Source: an uncultured Parabacteroides sp.
Lineage (GTDB): Bacteria; Bacteroidota; Bacteroidia; Bacteroidales; Tannerellaceae
Length of the DNA stretch: 8,042 bases
Assembly: GCA_947074335.1 (NCBI GenBank)
Contig: CAMTPG010000106.1
Location: forward strand, 1-8,042
Direction of reading: 5' to 3'
The notes below the pieces were generated by a model that was not told the origin of the DNA, made no database searches, and saw only the letters and a program-made list of their open reading frames with translations. Position numbers and translations under genes: made by a program. Numbering within the stretch: position 1 is the stretch's first letter; the number at the start of each line of letters is the position of its first letter. Below, piece by piece: positions 6,046 to 8,042 of this stretch.

Positions 6046-6067
6046 AAAAAAGCGGTCTCTTACCGCT
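6046..6067 (-). terminator. Terminator-like hairpin inside the tRNA cluster
   Basis: On the minus strand AGCGGT (6062-6067) pairs perfectly with ACCGCT (6051-6056) over a 5-nt AAGAG loop and is followed by a T run. It begins 11 bp after the 3' end of tRNA-Gly and 16 bp before tRNA-Leu(CAG). No second promoter matching the consensus is seen between it and the Leu genes, so it would act as a partial terminator or a processing hairpin. Confidence 0.75.
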
Positions 6068-6078
6068 CTCTTGCCGTT

Positions 6079-6154
6079 TGGAGCGAAAGACGGGACTCGA
6101 ACCCGCGACCCTAACCTTGGCAAGGTTATGCTCTACCAACTGAGCTACTTTCGC
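6079..6154 (-). tRNA. tRNA-Gly (anticodon GCC)
   Basis: 76 nt including an encoded CCA. The acceptor stem is GCGAAAG/CTTTCGC with discriminator T, the D arm AGCTCAGTTGGTAGAGC, anticodon stem AACCT/AGGTT with loop TGCCA flanked to TTGCCAA (anticodon GCC, reads GGC/GGU), and the T arm GCGGGTTCGAGTCCCGT. It is first in the cluster, only about 5 bp from the predicted transcription start. Unlike the two Leu genes it encodes its own 3' CCA. Confidence 0.96.
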
Positions 6155-6165
6155 GTTAACGGGTG

Positions 6166-6196
6166 CAAAGATAGCGCTAATTTTTAATTCTCCAAA
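6166..6196 (-). promoter_or_regulatory. Promoter of the tRNA cluster
   Basis: The minus strand has TTTG (6193-6196), 19 nt, then TATCTTTG (6166-6173), an exact fit to the Bacteroidetes primary-sigma consensus. Initiation near 6159 would leave only a few leader bases before tRNA-Gly. A GC-rich CACCCG discriminator follows the -7 box, as often at strong stable-RNA promoters. Confidence 0.85.
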
Positions 6197-6243
6197 TAAC
6201 CGATCTGCTTTTTTTGAAGAATTTTCACAACCTGAAATCCCTT

Positions 6244-7035
6244 TTAGAGCGGATTTTGTTTTAATCCGGTAGCTTCCAGCCATATATCCGCCATGAGCTG
6301 TCGGCCGGGCAGGTCGGGGTGAACACCGTCGTACGACCAGTATCGGGCAGGGGCCACCTTCATTGCTTCGTCGAATCCGGCCTGGAAAGGCACAAAGATG
6401 GTTTTAAATTCGGTTGCCAGCTTCAGTGCTGCTTCGCGATAGGCTTCAAACATCGGGAACCATTGCGGTTCGTTAATGGCTGCGCCGCCTTTCAGTGTGA
6501 AAGGTTCGCAAAGTACGATCTGTGTGTTTGGTAATTTTTCTTTTGTATATTTAATCAGATTGCGCAAATCGGTTTCGTAAACCTCTACGGTACCTTTGTA
6601 GCCGCCGGTCAGCGTATGCCAGTAATCGTTTACACCGATCAAAATACTTATCACATCGGGTTGAAGCGCCAGACATTCCATCTCCCAACGGTCGCGCAGC
6701 TGGAATACTTTGTTGCCACTGATGCCACGATTATAAATCTTGGGCTGCAAAGCTGCATAATTGGTCAGGATCTGCGATGCAGTAAAGAGTGCATAGCCGG
6801 TGCCCAATTGTTCGATGGTGTTACACTGATTGTTAGTTTTATCACGTCCGCAATCGGTGATCGAGTCGCCCTGAAAGAGGATTACACTGTCCGGTTTAAG
6901 GGTAATTACCTGCGGCTTTTTCTTACGAAATATCGGATTAGCCGTTACCGCCGCTTTGGCAATTTCCGGAATCATCAGTGCACTGATACCGGCCATTGCA
7001 CTGGTTTTGAGGAAATTTCTTCTGGAATTTTTCAT
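6244..7035 (-). CDS. Exported SGNH/GDSL-type hydrolase with Tat-like signal
   Basis: 263 aa. The N-terminus has SRRNFLK (4-10), a full twin-arginine motif, then a hydrophobic stretch and a likely cleavage site near AKA (26-28), so export by the Tat pathway is expected if the organism has one. The remaining domain has all four SGNH blocks: FQGDSITD with nucleophile Ser58, RGISGNKV (Gly104-Gly107), IGVNDYWH with Asn136, and DGVHPD with Asp236 and His239. Such enzymes hydrolyse esters, often acetyl groups on polysaccharides or lipids; the substrate cannot be read here. It sits alone between the phosphorylase gene and the tRNA cluster, with its own -7 box, so it is probably monocistronic. The 3' end overlaps a 12-nt copy (6233-6244) of part of the repeat found upstream of the gene. 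Confidence 0.9.
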   Translation of the reverse strand: MKNSRRNFLKTSAMAGISALMIPEIAKAAVTANPIFRKKKPQVITLKPDSVILFQGDSITDCGRDKTNNQCNTIEQLGTGYALFTASQILTNYAALQPKIYNRGISGNKVFQLRDRWEMECLALQPDVISILIGVNDYWHTLTGGYKGTVEVYETDLRNLIKYTKEKLPNTQIVLCEPFTLKGGAAINEPQWFPMFEAYREAALKLATEFKTIFVPFQAGFDEAMKVAPARYWSYDGVHPDLPGRQLMADIWLEATGLKQNPL

Positions 7036-7073
7036 ATTGTAAGCAGAACTAAATTAAATTAGGTATTTAATAA

Positions 7074-7081
7074 CAAAGATA
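7074..7081 (-). promoter_or_regulatory. Probable -7 box for the GDSL hydrolase gene
   Basis: The minus strand reads TATCTTTG, an exact TAnnTTTG match, about 40 bp before the ATG. No TTTG lies at 19-21 nt; the nearest (7107-7110) is 25 nt away, inside the inverted repeat unit. The promoter may therefore be weak or depend on an activator. Confidence 0.5.
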
Positions 7082-7096
7082 AACGAATCCGTTGGA

Positions 7097-7183
7097 AATT
7101 GCCTTGCAAAAAAAGAAAAAATCTCTTGCAAAGCAATCAGAATCCCTTTGCAAAGCAATTGAAATCCCTTTGCAAGGCAATTG
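7097..7183. repeat. Tandem 22-bp repeat, three direct copies plus one inverted
   Basis: The core TTGCAAAGCAA occurs at 7126-7136 and 7148-7158 and as TTGCAAGGCAA at 7170-7180, spaced exactly 22 bp. The flanking bases AATCYCTT are also conserved. An inverted copy TTGCCTTGCAA lies at 7099-7109. AATTGCCTTGCAAA (7097-7110) is a perfect 14-bp inverted match to 7169-7182. It fills most of the gap between the phosphorylase stop and the hydrolase promoter. No spacers separate the units, so this is not CRISPR. Confidence 0.85.
7108..7153 (-). terminator. Likely terminator of the phosphorylase gene, built from the repeat
   Basis: On the minus strand TTGCAAAG (7146-7153) pairs with CTTTGCAA (7126-7133), 8 perfect bp with a 12-nt loop, followed by GAGATTTTTTCTTTTTTT. 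An equivalent 8-bp hairpin between 7168-7175 and 7148-7155 shares one arm and would exclude this one. Confidence 0.6.
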
Positions 7184-7194
7184 TTATTGCATTT

Positions 7195-8031
7195 TCAGAT
7201 GCGCTGAACGAGTCCGGAAAAGAGTGTCGTCATGATCTGTGCAGCCTTGTTGGCTGCCGCAATCACATCGGCACCGTCGTTCACAAAATCGTCGGCAAAA
7301 TGATAACCTTCGTTGGTGATTACCGACATCCCGAATACGCGTAAACCGGCATGACGCGCCACAATCACCTCCGGTACAGTGCTCATTCCGATGGCATCGC
7401 CGCCGGCACGGCCATAGAAGGCATATTCGGCAGGTGTTTCAAACGACGGACCGGTGAGTCCCACATACACACCCTTCTTCAGCGGAATGCGATGTTCGAG
7501 CGCCAGCATCTCCATGGTTTTTATAAATTCGGGATCGTAAGCACGCGTCATATCCGGAAAACGGGTGCCGAACAATGCATTATTCGGTCCGATCAGCGGA
7601 TTGGGCATCATATTGATATGATCGCGGATGATCATCAGATCGCCCACCTTGAAGCTGCTGTTGATGCCGCCTGCAGCATTCGATACAAGCAGATTCTTTA
7701 CACCCAGCTGCTTCAAAACCCGCACCGGAAAGGTAACCTGTTGCATGCTGTATCCTTCGTAGTAATGAAACCGGCCCTGCATGGCAAGCACGCGGGTGTT
7801 GCCCAAAGTGCCGCAAATCAGATTGCCTTTGTGGCCGGTTGCCGTAGAACGCATAAAGTTCGGTATATCCGCGTAAGCAATGACTGCCGGATTTTGCAAC
7901 TGATCGGCCAGTGTGCCGAGGCCGCTGCCCAGAATGATAGCCGTTTCGGGCACCACTTCCAATTTTGAGCGGATGAAAGCTGCCGATTCTTCATACATGG
8001 CATTTGTGATTTCGTCTGTTTGTATCATCAT
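7195..8031 (-). CDS. punA: Purine nucleoside phosphorylase, class I (inosine/guanosine type)
   Basis: 278 aa, usual length for the trimeric family. It splits purine nucleosides with phosphate into base and (deoxy)ribose 1-phosphate in cytosolic purine salvage. Phosphate-binding residues are visible: GSGLG (35-39), His67 in TGHKG, Arg87 and His89 in GRFHYYEGY, and NAAGGIN (118-124). Base and sugar contacts include Phe197-Glu198 in GPSFETPAEY, Met216 in IGMSTVPE and Asn240 in VITNEGYH; the Glu plus Asn pair indicates a 6-oxopurine (inosine/guanosine) enzyme. Two adjacent ATG codons (8031 and 8028) are possible starts; I give the longer. Only 11 bp upstream are in the window, so its upstream partner is unseen (lpxK is the usual neighbour in Bacteroides, from memory). 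Confidence 0.96.
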   Translation of the reverse strand: MMIQTDEITNAMYEESAAFIRSKLEVVPETAIILGSGLGTLADQLQNPAVIAYADIPNFMRSTATGHKGNLICGTLGNTRVLAMQGRFHYYEGYSMQQVTFPVRVLKQLGVKNLLVSNAAGGINSSFKVGDLMIIRDHINMMPNPLIGPNNALFGTRFPDMTRAYDPEFIKTMEMLALEHRIPLKKGVYVGLTGPSFETPAEYAFYGRAGGDAIGMSTVPEVIVARHAGLRVFGMSVITNEGYHFADDFVNDGADVIAAANKAAQIMTTLFSGLVQRI

Positions 8032-8042
8032 ATCTTTTGATT

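Noticed and set aside
7097..7183. CRISPR array
   Set aside because: The units are contiguous with a 22-bp period and no variable spacers, and no cas genes are present.
7351..7968. 205-codon plus-strand frame opposite the phosphorylase gene
   Set aside because: It lies wholly antisense to a gene with complete catalytic motifs; it is a shadow frame of GC-rich third positions.

Overview
The window looks like ordinary chromosome from a Bacteroidota bacterium, most likely order Bacteroidales. The grounds are: the lineage-typical small proteins DUF4295 and DUF4835; a dnaN / exonuclease / coaBC / DUF4835 gene order; promoters matching the Bacteroidetes primary sigma consensus (TTTG, about 19 nt, TAnnTTTG); and a general lack of Shine-Dalgarno sites. 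Genus cannot be fixed by reading alone. Every gene found is on the minus strand, so transcription runs from high to low coordinates.

Layout from right to left (the direction of transcription): a complete class I purine nucleoside phosphorylase gene (7195-8031); a 159-bp gap with a tandem/inverted 22-bp repeat that can fold into a terminator and into competing hairpins; an exported SGNH/GDSL-type hydrolase with a Tat-like signal (6244-7035); a tRNA cluster Gly(GCC), Leu(CAG), Leu(GAG) driven by a near-perfect promoter, with a terminator-like hairpin after the first tRNA (5822-6196); a small ribosomal operon rpmB-rpmG-DUF4295 with its own promoter and terminator (4931-5756); a 0.45-kb stretch with no convincing gene but two further hairpins; and a tight five-gene operon dnaN, DEDDh exonuclease, iron-containing alcohol dehydrogenase, coaBC, DUF4835 (1-4478). 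Spacings in that operon are 10, 2, 20 and -8 bp, and the window ends inside DUF4835.

The genes serve mostly core functions: replication clamp and exonuclease, coenzyme A synthesis, translation, purine salvage. The alcohol dehydrogenase and the GDSL hydrolase look like lineage-specific additions. I see no defence system, mobile element, CRISPR array or evident new multi-gene system. The most interesting points are small: the folding repeat after the phosphorylase gene, the terminator inside the tRNA cluster, substituted active-site residues in CoaBC and in the alcohol dehydrogenase, the dehydrogenase placed inside a housekeeping operon, and strong Shine-Dalgarno sites confined to rpmG and DUF4295.
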